From the NCBI GenBank assembly GCA_037576215.1, contig JBANDB010000004.1:4278001-4342000 (forward strand): DNA of 64,000 bases, written 5' to 3'. This DNA is from Armillaria gallica. Its lineage: Eukaryota > Basidiomycota > Agaricomycetes > Agaricales > Physalacriaceae. This document shows, piece by piece, positions 29,389 through 42,286 of this stretch; position 1 is the stretch's first letter, and every line of letters begins with the position of its first letter. The notes under the pieces were generated by a model. It made no database searches. It was given only the letters and a program-made list of their open reading frames with translations, and had not been told where the DNA came from. Made by a program: the position numbers and the translations under genes.

Positions 29389-30754
29389 TCACTTACGCGG
29401 AAAGTATTCAACTGGATCCTCGAAGACCTCCATGCGCGGAAGATCAAAATATTCGCATATATCCGCACCCTCGAGGGCAGGATCAAATCCGCACATGGTG
29501 TTTATGTCAACGATTGTTGAGAGCGGCTTTTTTGGCACCAAGTACACCCATGCCTTGGGGGTCAAGGTGACTTCAATTCCAAAAAGTGTTTCCACTTCCT
29601 CGTAGGATATCTCATTGGTTAGATTCAGCTCATTCGAGTCACAAAACCAATGAATGTCAGGCCTGGAAACTTCTCCGGATTGTAAGTCAAAACGGGGTTC
29701 ATAGATTGTTAGCGAGAGAGCAAATGTATGCTCTCTTTCTGCCATAAATGTGTCCGATAACTGAAAGGGGTCGTACCACGATGACAGTCCTATCCAAAGG
29801 CACCACTGCAGTGACTGACACACTGGTCATTGGTCAGTATAAGTATTCTCTAGTTCCTCTGTAACTTATACTACACCAACCTTCAATGTGTTTCATGTTG
29901 TGCGTCCTATGATCAATGCCCCTTATGTTCTGAGAAGAGGACAATGGCAGTCGCGATGCTTGTGCAAATGTTGAGTACATCATCCGTCGCATTGTTGCAT
30001 GGCCGGATTTACGAAAGTCCAGGGAGGATATGAGAAGACAATGATTTTGCATGACAGGCAAGTGATGAATGGTGAATGATCCACTGACGAGGGAAGGAGT
30101 CAGCAGAGAGTACGCCTGAATATTCACGTCAATCACACCTGTGCATGGGAAACGGCGCTGAACAGCGCTTGTTATCCACTTCCCATTCTACGTCCCATTT
30201 CATCAGCTCCAAAGGTATCTTGCCAATCACCACCAACGAGTCCACAGGAAAGGATGGCTGTGTCTGAAAGTATATGCTGCCTGGGATGATGGAGATTTCA
30301 TAGCCATCTTTCGAAAACCTAGTGTCTAAGAAATTATATAGAGCGTCGTAAATCTCTATGAGATGGTTTTTGTCCCAACTTGTACGACACATGAGCGAGT
30401 TCCAATCTCTGAAATAATCAGAGGGCGGTACGTAGCCTGGTTTCCGGAGTCCGTTGAGTCCGAAGAATTCCAGAGACACGTGGTCTACCCCCACTATATA
30501 GTAGCAAAGAAGATAGAAAGATGAGAGTCCTGTGAACACGATTCGGCCTCGTTCATTGATATACACAGTATCAAGGTTCCCATCCTTTGAATCATTAGCA
30601 ATTAGTTCTACATGCATACTTTCAAAGCAATGACTCACATATGCACTTTTGGCCCAACCCATGGGAGACATGCAGTACAACCTACTGAGGTGATCTAAGG
30701 TCGACTGATTTGACCGTTCAAGATTGATATGCAGAGAATCGGAAATGAGGCACC
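29389..30754 (-). CDS. Uncharacterised multi-exon protein (partial model)
   Basis: Two long minus-strand exons look coding. One runs from an acceptor near 30,754 to about 30,130 (SPMGWAKSAYVSHCFESMHV, FFGLNGLRKPGYVPPSDYF, SLVVIGKIPLELMKWDVEW). The other covers 29,389-29,823 (PDIHWFCDSNELNLTNEISY, FGIEVTLTPKAWVYL, GFDPALEGADICEYFDLPRM). The IHW...D and GFDP...DLP pattern resembles the tail of an uncharacterised family I associate with mushroom genomes. The 5' exons, probably in 30,760-31,010, and the 3' end could not be settled. The exons lack obvious stops, but parts recur in degraded form at 34,500-34,700. No function can be assigned. Confidence 0.4.
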
Positions 30755-31131
30755 TCTAAATCATAGAACTACAGAAAGACACATGATTTGAGTAGCGCTA
30801 TAGTATATTTCGGAGCAGCATACCAATTGAAGTTGGAAGCGCAAGAACTGGGTCGCAGTCAAGGACCGACAATGGTTTACGATCGAGTCTCGTGTGGTAC
30901 CTCCAGATAGGTGTAAGCTTAGATATGCCAAATCATTTGCGGTCATCATTACCACCGTGGAGGATAATCGCAGGAAACTGCGGAGAACTGCATATACCAA
31001 AGATCTGGGCAATATTTTGGATGTCTATCAGACCGTGAGATCAATATTGCACGAACACTTTCACAAAATGTCACAGACATACTTGAAATTCATCAGTCTA
31101 TTAGTGTCTGTATGGAATTGCTAGAGGATGT

Positions 31132-32230
31132 CTAAGCACCAGGGGATAAGATAGAGCAGGAACAACTTGCATTCATGGCATCTTGTTCGTTGCTGGGGTC
31201 TCGACATCGATATACGCGAACGATTTTAGGTGTGTTACTGTTCTCAATGTCAGCATTATAATCAGAAAACACTGCGACGTCCTCGGGTACGTCTGGGCAT
31301 AGCCAGTCAGAGGAAAAAAGGAGATCTCTCAAATAGATATCCCTGGAAGGATGTCTCGAATCTGCAATCATAAAGCAATCAATCGGTAGATTCCTCAGAA
31401 GAAGAATAAGCACAATTCCTTTATACGACCCCCTCTCCTTCAATGTCTGGACGTCTGCACTAAGTTTATCGACCTTCTTGCTGTGCAAGACACCCCAGGT
31501 TTGTATCTTTTCGTAAATGTTGTCTGCGCGCTTGTCGATATTAAGCATGGTATGCCGTTGCGACGTCTCGATGGCACTGGTAAGAGCCTCTGTATTGGTC
31601 CTTAATCCATCTTTGATGTCTGAAATAGCGAAACGCGAGTCGATGGCTGTGTGAATCTAATCGACCGTATCAACCACTGACTCAAATAACATATATGGGC
31701 CAAGTCGGAAGACGCACCAGAAAATCTCCCTTGATCACACCTATAGCGGTCCCGGTAAGTGTTGATAGCGTCGGAAACTTTCTTTGTCTTCAAGAAGTGT
31801 TTGATCCCACGGGACTTGCGCTGGGTGCTGTTCAACTCAGCATGTATGTCCGTTAAATATCTAAAATATCCTTCGTTAACCAAGGTTCAGAATCCATTTG
31901 CGCCTACTCACTTTCAAATTCTGTGCAAACATCACGGAAACGGGGAGCAGTATCGCCACCGTGTTCTCTAACGGTATCCTGAATCATCTTCATCGTCTTC
32001 CTTATGCTCTCCACCAAATCTAGTAGATCCTCGTCGTTCTTGCCAGCTCTCTGAAATCTCTGATTAGATATGGTACGACGCAACACAGAAGATCGTCATG
32101 TACCTCAATGGCCTCCAATATGAGTACAGCACATCCACAAAGGCTTTGATATACGGAAATGGTGCCATTTCTCCAGCGTTGGCAGCAACCTTCACCTATA
32201 AAATCCAAGTCTCAGATTGAACGAGCGAGC
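31132..32230 (-). pseudogene. Helical HeLo/MLKL-like domain protein, probably broken
   Basis: Minus-strand exons encode an amphipathic helical region: LVESIRKTMKMIQDTVREHG (31,904-32,086), YLTDIHAELNSTQRKSRGIK and HFLKTKKVSDAINTYRDR (31,602-31,883), then AIDSRFAISDIKDGLRTNTE and DKRADNIYEKIQTWGVLHSK to a stop at 31,132. This pattern of helices and interspersed introns resembles the N-terminal four-helix domains (HeLo or MLKL-NTD type) of fungal STAND and kinase-like proteins, which can act on membranes in cell-death signalling. After TYRDR the expected continuation lies in another frame, suggesting a frameshift near 31,745. The homology call is by eye and weak. Confidence 0.35.
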
Positions 32231-34018
32231 CATGCTAGGGTAGGTAGGTAGGTAGGTAGGTAGTAGTATCACAGGGTGATAGTGGTGAGAGGAGATACGG
32301 AAAGAGCAACACAAGCGCTTATTTCTTTCGTTGTTCCACAGGCATGACATCTCATACAGCATCTCACAGCAGTATACATGGCATTGGACGCTAACATGGT
32401 GTTGGACCCGTACAAGGTCCCAATTACGAACGACCCGGTCCACAGCCTTAACATCGAGCCATGTGCTGTGATGCTCATGCTGTTAGAGGATATTGGCGTG
32501 GTGGGTGAATGCTACCAAACGTCTATCAGTAAAGCCTTCGATACTGAAAGAACCAGTTCGAAAAAAGTGAGCAATGAACCCAAGTTGCTGTATCGACGGC
32601 AAGTCGGTAACGCCATTTCCCTTACGCCACATCAGTCCTTCTCTACGCCGCCAAGACCTCTAAGTCGACTGCTTCTTATACAGCTATTTGATGTGCAGCT
32701 GTTGCGAACTCTTCGAACGCCGTGTCCAAGGCTACTGATGATGGCCCCGATGCTATCTGGGCGAAAAACTCGGTGCCACAGGATGCCTAATCTATACAAA
32801 AAACGCACCAAGCATCTCCCCAAATCCCAGTATATCTCTGAGAGCTCGTGAATGCCCGCCTCGATCTCCCTGGTATCATCCTCGCGTATCTTGGATAAGG
32901 GATTCCTTGTGAACGCAATAGCTCGAAGTCGTCAGGTAACTTGACCTACATATGGAGCTGGTTGATGGCGCTAGCCGAAGGGTGTTGATGACACTTGCTA
33001 CACTCGAAAGCTTACATGGACATTCTGCCCACGGTTCAACAGCAGCAAACCTTCAGCTGATCTCCAGTGACGTCGGCTGTTCCTGAGAAGAGTACGGATA
33101 GCATTCGAGATATGATGACATGAAAAACATGGAGTGTCTCTGATTCCTCGCTGGAACCGTCCCCGATTTCAAGGATACGGCATCATCGCGGGTGTCATGC
33201 AACTTTGCCAGTGTAGGATTTTGGTATTGGAAGGATTTCTGGTTTTGACAGCCGTGGAAGGGACTTGTCGATCATCACGAAGTTGGGAGGGAATATTTTT
33301 TATGCGGTCGAGTAAAAAGCTTGTCGTATTGTCGGGAGTCAGGGATACATTTATTATAGTGCGTGGGGATTATATCGCCGGACGGCGCTTGGTGGGGCGA
33401 GGGCTAGATATTGGAGGTAGCAGTGCCTCCGTGAAGTCGGAAATGGATGGGAGGTACAGAGACACCACGCGTCGGGACGTCGTCGTGAAACGCGCCGGCT
33501 GGCAATGCATTAGTAGCACTAGGAGCACTGTTACATGTCAAGCTTCAAAGTTGGACCCCCACATCCATCTCGGAGAGGGGAGTAGAAGGTTGTTCCGTCT
33601 AGCAAGAACCTCGAAAATCGAAATAAAGGGAGCATGACACGCAGCTGGACTGTCGAGAATGATACATCCCGGCTACAGCGAGCGCCTGGTATTTCCGTAC
33701 GCCTCAAATTTGACGTCTTGACACGATCCCCTCAAGATCCATTTATTGGACGAGATCCAGAAGGTCGCAGCTTGGCATTGGCAGATTTGGAAGACATCGG
33801 CAGGCTTCGAGTACTTGGCAGGTTGAAGCGGTAAACAATGGAGACAAGTATATCGGAGATTCGTAGATAAATATAACCAGCAAGGTAACCGTGGCTGGAA
33901 AGAGTATCAACGTCACTGCCAGAGAATGGGACTAGCTACGCACAGGTTTTCCCGGAGTTTGCGAACACCCTGGATGTTGACGTTGATTTTGAAAACCTGA
34001 AGAGAGAGTCGTCGAGGG
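32231..34018. other. No confident gene; microsatellite and possible gene remnants
   Basis: A (TAGG)n microsatellite lies at about 32,236-32,266. On the minus strand, 32,640-32,960 gives short coding-like pieces (REIEAGIHELSEIYWDLG, LDTAFEEFATAAHQIAV) in different frames, probably remnants of another helical-domain gene. The plus-strand ORFs at 32,378-32,851 and 33,134-33,637 show no motif and no splice logic. Confidence 0.4.
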
Positions 34019-34700
34019 TTGGACGCCTTGCCCAATACGATCGACGACGAGGGCGCTCGACTTCTCCACCGCGTCACGGTATTTGATTGCGTTCCTTTTC
34101 GAATCCATGATGCGTCAACGAGTGTATAGTCGATGGTCAGGTAAAGTTTGTGAGGATATTGCGTATGTTTTCTGTGGCATAGCAGAAAGCAAGTGCAAAA
34201 GTATTAGTCAGCACCTTGGACTGCGACGACTCTCCCCGGCGTCTGGAACAACGACGAATGGCAGCTTTTCGGTGAGTACTATGTTGTATACAGATGGATT
34301 GATATTTTGCTTTTCATAGGACACGTTCGAGTATTTTCTTATTTTTGCACTTATCTACTCGACGAATCCTTTACCGGCACCTTTCATGGCGAATGGGTGG
34401 AAGCGTATAGGCGCGGTATATAACCTATGAACGTATAGAAGAATGATATCAAGTCGATTCTGCGCGCGAGAATGTAGGCCCTTTCTCAGCTCGTATATGA
34501 GTGACCGAGGTTCCCATCCTGGATCCTGGAACCATCAGTTCGTACATGTATTCAATGACTCGACACATGCCAGTCGCGAGGTCGACTGATTTGATCATTC
34601 AAGCTCAAGCTCAAGATTGATATGCAGAGAATCGGGGGATAAAAATCAAGAAATGCACGTAAACACGACAGAGCAGCGTACCATAGAAGCGCAAGTCTTG
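34019..34700 (-). pseudogene. Shrunken duplicate of the typA 5' end and upstream region
   Basis: Short blocks match 27,950-30,860 in the same order, with everything between deleted. Examples are CTTGCC(C/T)AATACGA, GCGCTCGACTTCTCC, GGTATTTGAT, CGTTCCTTTTCGA, GCGTATGTTTTCTGTGGCATAG, TTAGTCAGCACCTT, CTTATCTACTCGA, GCGCGGTATATAA, CTTTCTCAGCTCGTA, TCGACTGATTTGA and TTGATATGCAGAGAATCGG. About 2.9 kb of the parent is represented in 0.7 kb. It includes fragments of typA exons 1 and 2 but no usable frame. Confidence 0.75.
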
Positions 34701-34802
34701 AGTGGTAATTTTAACTCTTAGGGCATCTTCGAGTTCTCAAACAACAACGCCGTCGTTGGAAAATGTTAATGAAAGACAAAGCTACGTACTACGTACTACC
34801 CC

Positions 34803-35458
34803 TCACAAATTCGACAACATCCACATCGCCCCAACGCCCATCCCAGTAGCCGCCATGACCGTAAACACCGTCCCCACAACCGAGAGGTGCATCCCAGCCG
34901 GGCCGTCCCAGTTTTCCGGGAGCGTCAGCGCAGCCTTGATAGTGATATTCGCCGCAGCGCACGCAGCGGCATAGGCTGTCAAGACATCAATTACCACACA
35001 CATGAAGCTGAAGGCTAATAGTAACGCACCTGCCAACAAGGGCTGACTACCGGCGCGAGGATCACTCCGGGGGACGTTCGCAGCGATCTGGGCGGTGTAG
35101 ATACACTGCTCGCAGTTGAGGAGGGCGGAGACGGTGCTATCAGAGCAGAGACAGCCCGACGCAGGGTCAGGAGTCCCATCAGGGGAAGGAGTCGCCGCTT
35201 GGGCAGAACTGGTGCAGGTGGTGATCACACTGGACGCATTATTGCAGAGCGATTGGCAAGAGTCGATAGGGGCAGAGAACGTAAAGTTCAATAGCTCTGA
35301 AGGGGGCAGGGCAGCCAGTGCCGGGGTCACCGTTACGTTGAAGCTGAAAGCGAAAACTGCCAATAAATGAGAATTGGAAATTTGGAGGGTACGTAATCAG
35401 GGTGCCACGACGTACCTCGACCGGCGAGAAAGAGCGATAAGAAAAGAATGGAGAGCAT
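34803..35458 (-). CDS. Secreted or GPI-anchored Cys-rich protein
   Basis: Minus-strand exons 35,416-35,458, 35,030-35,356 and 34,803-34,975 give 180 residues. MLSILFLSLFLAGRVFA is a signal peptide. The mature part contains SCQSLCNNAS, TTCTSS, GCLCSDS and LNCEQC, an eight-Cys arrangement somewhat like small secreted fungal domains, with N-glycosylation sites (NVT, NFT, NAS). The C-terminus (SVVGTVFTVMAATGMGVGAM) is hydrophobic, fitting a GPI signal or membrane anchor. It is probably a cell-surface protein of unknown role. Intron 2 (34,976-35,029, 54 nt) is a multiple of three with no stop; retention would add another hydrophobic stretch. The gene is divergent from its neighbour, with 168 bp between start codons. 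Confidence 0.75.
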
Positions 35459-35626
35459 TGTGAAATGAAAGCTTGGACCTGCAAGGACGACGACGACGAG
35501 GAAGAGAAAGATGAAGATGCAACGGTCGTGATGCACAAAAGGGACCAGCACACGTGATCGGCGCGTAAACACACACAAACGTGGATTGTCCCGCCTTGGT
35601 TGATTGCACTCAACACTAACGCGACA

Positions 35627-36657
35627 ATGGCGCCGTTCTCGGGATCCCTGCAACCAAAGAAAAAAGCCGACCTGCAAAACATAGCCACCTCCCTCGGGAT
35701 CAGCGACGCCGGCACCAAAGATGAACTCCAGGTCAGTCCGCGTATCTTCAAGTCAAAGGTTAAGCACTAATATCCACCCCTGGGTAGGTGCGCATCAAGA
35801 AACACCTAGACAACAACCAAGACGTGCTCGAGGGGGACCCTCAGTATGCGGGTCTGTACGGTATAAGAAGTCGGGGAGGAGCCGTTGCTAGGAAGCCGAG
35901 TCTCCAGCCTCAGCTGCCTAGGTAAGCCTTCAAAGAAAAAAGAAAGAAAGACTAAAGCTTAATGTCGAGTAGTTCGCGCCTCGCGCCACTGAAAGAAACG
36001 ACGCCCCCGTCACCTCGGCTGCCCGTGCCGATGGACCCCATCGTCGAGACCTCAGGACGGGGAGAGGTCTCTGTGATGCTCAAATCCATCACGCCCTTCG
36101 TCAAGGCCCCGACGCCAAGTTCCTTCCCCCCGCTCCCCTCCAGCGCAGGCTCCATATCCACCATCGTCACGGTGCCTAAAGGGCTCAGTGCCATGGTGGT
36201 CCGCAGAGTGGAAGCCGTGAAGAAAGCAGACACGGTCATCAAGACCCGCTCGTGGATGTCCAACTCGGCGAACATATGGCTCCTGAGCGCGTTCATCGAG
36301 TTTTTCGTGCTCCTGGGGGTTATCGTGCCCTGGGCGTGGACCGCTATCGGTGGCATCGACGTGCCGTACCCACTACTACAAAGCCGGGTCCTTTGGATGG
36401 AGATCGCATATTGGGCGGGCCCCACTGTCGTCGTTCCGGGACTCCTAGGGTACCTGGTATCATTCAGGGGACGCGACGGATTTGATCCACTCACGGGGTG
36501 GGTCGTCCGACTAGCCGGTATGGTGTTGGTAGAGGAGGCTCGATGGCGGGTGGTCACCGCGAGCGTCGGTGTCGCGTTTGCATTTGCAGAGGCGATGCCC
36601 GGGCCAGCACCAGTCTTGAACGAGAGAGGAGATACTGAGAGCGAAGAAGTAGATTAA
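35627..36657 (+). CDS. SAP-like domain membrane protein
   Basis: Exons 35,627-35,731, 35,788-35,921 and 35,970-36,657 give 308 residues. Residues about 10-45 ([20 protein letters not shown]...KDELQVRIKKHL) look like a SAP/HEH helix-extended-helix domain, a DNA- or chromatin-binding fold. A basic and Ser/Pro-rich linker follows, then two or three hydrophobic helices: [40 protein letters not shown] and a weaker one. The tail is acidic (GDTESEEVD). HEH plus membrane helices recalls inner nuclear membrane proteins such as yeast Heh1/Src1, but I see no MAN1 C-terminal domain, so orthology is not claimed. The second intron ends in GAG or AAG; both keep frame. Confidence 0.7.
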
Positions 36658-36697
36658 TATGTTATGGTATTATATTATCTGTTGTACATATGTATAT

Positions 36698-37525
36698 CTA
36701 TGCTGCCGATAACCGATATCGGGCTGAAATTAGTAGGGGTTCTGCATGAGCAATGGGCAGTGTCTGGTAGGGTTTGTAAATCAACAGCTGTTGGCCGTGT
36801 TTGGGTGGGGTCGTCAGCCCAGAGAGAAGGACGGGGGTAAGAGGCGGCGGCGTCGACAACGGGAACCGCGCCTGCCTTTCACAAAGCACGATCCCATCCT
36901 GCTCAACCGACACCACCACGAGCCTAACCGCCGGTTCCACCCTGTCGTTGTCGGATTTCCAGAGAGTCAACGCAGTATGGGAGCGCGTAAACAGCGACGA
37001 CGCGTGAGACGCCAGCCCTCCGCTGCAAACAGATTAGATGCAGTTACGATTATAGAAATAGACTCACCGCAGGAACTTTCCGCGTTTTGAGGGACTCTGT
37101 GTGAGGTCCGAGTCTTCTGGCTCTGGGAGGAGGCTGGGCAGGAAAACGGAGGCGAGGTCGGCAGGTTCGGAGCTGAGGATCGAGTTGAGGTGGTGCAGAC
37201 GGCGAGAAGGGGGAGAGGATGGCAGCACAGGAGGTCGGGCCGGTTTCAGCGAAGGTGCTGGTTGGATTGGAGGAGGTGGTGGTTGTAGTGCTTTGAGCTT
37301 TGGGTTGGGCGCCTTGAGCTTTGGATTGGGAGATGGCTGTACGACAAACGCGAACGGATTGGCTTTGGAGCGCGGTTTCGGAGTCGGCGTCTCTCTTTTG
37401 GCTGTCGTTTGGAATGCAGACTCGAATCGAGGGGTTGCGAGTTTGCTTGGCTTTGTTTCTGGGGTCGTGAAGCCGTCTGGGCCTGACATGACGCGTCGTC
37501 GCTTCAGAGGCCGGGGAGTGCTCAT
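36698..37525 (-). CDS. Uncharacterised Pro-rich protein
   Basis: Minus-strand exons 37,068-37,525 and 36,698-37,022 (GTGAGT...GCAG intron) give 260 residues. The N-terminal half is basic and disordered: MSTPRPLKRRRVMSGPDGF carries a likely nuclear signal (PLKRRR), followed by repeated TP and PP runs and a duplicated PNPKLKA. The C-terminal half looks folded: LTLWKSDNDRVEPAVRLVV, QDGIVLCER, GQQLLIYKPYQTLPI. The alternating hydrophobic strands could be an OB-like fold, but this is a guess. Probably nuclear, function unknown. It is convergent with the SAP-domain gene, with stop codons 40 bp apart. Confidence 0.65.
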
Positions 37526-37792
37526 CGCGGTACCAGTCCAAGTTGCTGACTAATACTTTGACTACACTCATTGACTAGCTCCTCCAACTTCCTCCCCAGA
37601 GTTGATGCCACCTTCATGTCCGATAGCCAGTCATGTATCCGAGGACGGCATAGTGTTTTCTGTTCATAATGCTCCACATTTGCGTATATCGCGAACAATA
37701 AGCCGTGAATGCCTCCTTCTAACAATTTCACATAAATTTAAGTACAAGTGTTGGTTCGATATCAATCTTACGGTCCGAAAATACTGCCCAGC

Positions 37793-38913
37793 TCAGTCGC
37801 CTTGAATCCCAGCAAAGTACCGATCGAGCAATTCTGTCTTGTCAAAGCTCCCAAGTAGATCCATTGGCTCGTCTGCCCTAGCGTCGTCAACATCGGGACT
37901 TCTTCGTTCCAGGGCACGCCAGTACAACGTGTGATCAACTTCAAAAACATCCTTTCGACACGCCGGAACAAACTCGCGCATGAGCTTCACATAGTGCTGA
38001 GACATCCGGCGAAGCAGAACGTGTGCACTAACGACATCCACCGGGTTCGTGAACGAATAGGATTTTCCAAAGGGGACTATCTTAATAGTCGTCCCTGCAA
38101 GCTCAACGTCAGCAGGCACCCAGTACGCCCCATAAAGGCGTAAAACATAATCCTCACTCCCCCCGAAGCACCCACCAAAGACCGGTTCGCCGGACATCCC
38201 CAGGGCGCGTCGGTGGTGCAGCATGGAGGTCAGAGCCAGACACATCGTCCGCACCGCTTCGGTCTTGTGCTGCGCGCAGAAAAACGACGCATGCAGACCA
38301 AGGTCGCTCCGGTGATACCGTAGGAAAAGCTGGTCCACAAGGCGGATCCCAGCGCTGTCTGTCATAGTCCTGTAGAACCCAGATGCATAAGGTGTGGAAG
38401 CCATGACGTCTGCTGTTCCTTTCGCACCGACGCTATACTCTCCCCCCGGTGCTACAAAACTAGACCTGATAGTCGCTGTCGACGTACTGGTGACAGCGAA
38501 TTCGTATTCGCATCTGATTACCAGTGAAACAGGACTAAGGAAAGGAAAGGAGTGGACTTACTGAAACAGAGCTCTGCTCGCGCGCGGATCCCGCCTATCC
38601 ACAAACGCATTCCGCAATATCATATCCGCACCAAGCCGTATCGTCGCCACGTTCTTCGCATACGCCAACGAATCTTCAATGAGCTCGATAGACGAAGCCA
38701 ACACAGACCACACCGGCACAATCCCATACCTATCTTCCTCATCCGTGAACCGGCCTTCAAATCCCTCCAACACGCGAGCCGCAAAGGGACAGTCCTTCTT
38801 GGCTTCGAGTTCCGCCTGCGATGGTTAACGCCAAATGAAGGTGATCAGTCCTTATTTACCTTCAATGCCCCCGGAAGAGCGACGTCCCCTGACCAAGAGG
38901 CCAACAGATTCAT
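37793..38913 (-). CDS. Uncharacterised conserved-looking protein
   Basis: Minus-strand exons 38,860-38,913, 38,562-38,815 and 37,793-38,465 join in frame to 326 residues starting MNLLASWSGDVALPG. The two introns have good GTAAAT/GTAAGT donors. Visible parts are FAARVLEGFEGRFTDEEDRY, YAKNVATIRLGADMILRNAF, VDQLFLRYHRSDLGLHASFF and GSFDKTELLDRYFAG. There is no signal peptide, membrane helix or motif I recognise. The clean splice phases and long open exons support a real gene, but no function can be assigned. Confidence 0.6.
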
Positions 38914-39238
38914 GGCGGGGTCAGGCGTAGTCGGAAGGTCCCAGAAAAATAGAAACGCACGTCGCATCGTCCTGGACCATTGCTGATACTGACATCATCG
39001 CGGTTAAGGTAAGGGGTCTCCACCGGACCGTTACTCCGGAACCTACATTTTATGCCATTGAAAAGTAGAGCATCATTATTAAATTTAGAGCAAGCTTCCC
39101 GGACTTTTCGCGGATTACAGTACCGGAAAAATCATCACTGATTCCTGGCACCTGGTATTTTTGTCCTCATCTGCACATGCGTTCTACTACTGGCCGCTAG
39201 AAGACGCACGTTTCGGATATGGTCATGAACGCCAAATC

Positions 39239-40740
<1,502 letters not shown>

Positions 40741-41294
40741 GGTGATGGCCGTTAGATGGAAATGAACTCTAACTGGTATGCAGGCTCACCAGATCCGTTA
40801 AGGCTATTGCTGTTGTTCGATCCGGTGTTTGCGAGCCGGAATGTAGGTGCTGTACCGATGCGTAGACGCCAAAGAAAAGTTTGACTGGTAAAAGTATGAC
40901 TCGAAGGATCGGAACGCGCGTGATGGTTTTATTTATCGACCGAAACACTGGGTTCCCACGCCGACGGTCCTATTGCTGCTTCGGGATTATTAGTGTCTGT
41001 CGGGTTTACCCTCAAGACTGAAAAATCTCATACTCTGCATTGGAGTACCGGCGTGAGATGTACTGAGCTTGCCAAAATTTGGAGAATACACACTTGAGTT
41101 ACGAGACAAACAATGTTATCTTTTGGTTATCTTGATGTTATCAACCCATCCATTGTCCAGCGAACTTACCCGCCCCCCGGTCGAATCGGTCCGAGACTTA
41201 ACGACCACTTACCCGTCTCACTACCCGTCATTCCCTTCGTTTTGGTCCTTGGGCTATTCATCTGCTCTCACGGCTTGCATCCTGATTTTTTCGA
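40741..41294. promoter_or_regulatory. Divergent promoter region, DAHP synthase and PIH1 genes
   Basis: About 550 bp between head-to-head genes. TGACTC near 40,898 could be an amino-acid-control element. No TATA box stands out for either gene. Nothing else is supported. Confidence 0.3.
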
Positions 41295-41321
41295 ATGCGA
41301 AATGCACGTGATAATGCACCC

Positions 41322-42187
41322 ATGATTTCTCCATCCACGACGAAAAGAGTGACCCTCACGCCTCAAGCAGGCTTTTGCGTCAAATCCTCCACTAACGGCG
41401 GCAACGGCATGAAAGTCTTCATCAACATCGCCTGGGACGCCAACGTGCCCTCACCACCGCCCGCCAGCGACGAGGTCATCCAGCGGGCGATGCAAGGCGA
41501 GGACGACGACGAAGGGTGGTACGTCCCCGTCGTCGTCTCCGAACCGCGGGGCGACGTCGACAAAGGTACCTTCTCTCCCCTCTAATATCCTCTCCTCTCC
41601 TCACAAGTACCATCCCAGCGGGGAAACCAAGCCTGGTCATCGATTGCATCTACAACAAATCCCTCAAGTCGCGTGTGCTGCGCGACCCAGCATGGAAGAC
41701 GTTTCTCATCGAGCTCGCACTGCAGCGTATCGAGGTCCAGAGTGGGCTGGTTCTCTCGCGGCGCATCGGGACGCCCAATATCGCGTCCAAGGGCAAGCTG
41801 GGCCCGCGGGAGGTGACCGTGCCGGACCTCAGCGCCAGCAAGGAGAAGGAGAACAAGAAGGCGTTGATAGAAGAGGTGGTCTCCACTGGCAGCTGGGTCT
41901 GGTCCAAGTCGTCCCAGTCTGATCGCATAGACATCCGAATCGCCGTACCAAACCTGAACCGCACCCTCATCAGCGACACCGCCCTGGACCTCGAACCGCG
42001 CCGGCTCATCTTCGCCGTCCCTTCCCAGCCCACCTTGGACATCGACCTTTCGATATCAGACGCAGAACTTGCTTCCAAGCATTCCCTCTCGGACGCCATC
42101 GCGCTCAAACGCCAGCGACCGTTCAAGGTTGACGAAGCCACAGCCGAGTGGATTGTGTCAGAAGGGGTTCTAGTCTTACACGCATAG
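41322..42187 (+). CDS. PIH1: PIH1-domain protein (R2TP co-chaperone)
   Basis: Exons 41,322-41,565 and 41,619-42,187 give 270 residues. The N-terminal PIH1 domain shows LTPQAGFCVKSS, KVFINIAWDANVPSPPPAS, GWYVPVVVSEPR, LVIDCIYNKSLKSRVL and LIELALQRIEVQSGL. The C-terminal part (WVWSKSSQSDRIDIRIAVPN and PTLDIDLSISDAEL) fits the CS-like domain of Pih1. Pih1 joins Tah1, Rvb1 and Rvb2 in the R2TP complex, which works with Hsp90 to assemble box C/D snoRNPs, RNA polymerase and PIKK kinases. An in-frame ATG at 41,295 would add nine residues; neither context is strong. UTP20, also needed for the small-subunit processome, is encoded further along this window. Confidence 0.85.
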
Positions 42188-42286
42188 CATTGCATTCTTG
42201 AGCTAGATCCAGCTACTATAGTACACTTGAATTCCTGAGTAAAATACATACATTGTATCGATACAGTGTGTATGAATAAAGAACTC

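Noticed and set aside
32378..33637. Plus-strand ORFs of 157 and 167 codons
   Set aside because: Biased composition, no motif, no homologous look, and located among degraded minus-strand remnants.
35952..36557. 201-codon minus-strand ORF inside the SAP-membrane gene
   Set aside because: Ser/Thr/Arg-rich antisense shadow of a spliced plus-strand gene with membrane helices.
37050..37571. Alternative minus-strand 173-codon ORF and a plus-strand ORF over the Pro-rich gene
   Set aside because: The overlapping 37,068-37,525 frame continues cleanly through a good intron into a folded-looking exon; the others do not.
41650..42249. Long minus-strand ORF opposite the PIH1 gene
   Set aside because: It mirrors the conserved PIH1 exon on the plus strand and has no motif of its own.
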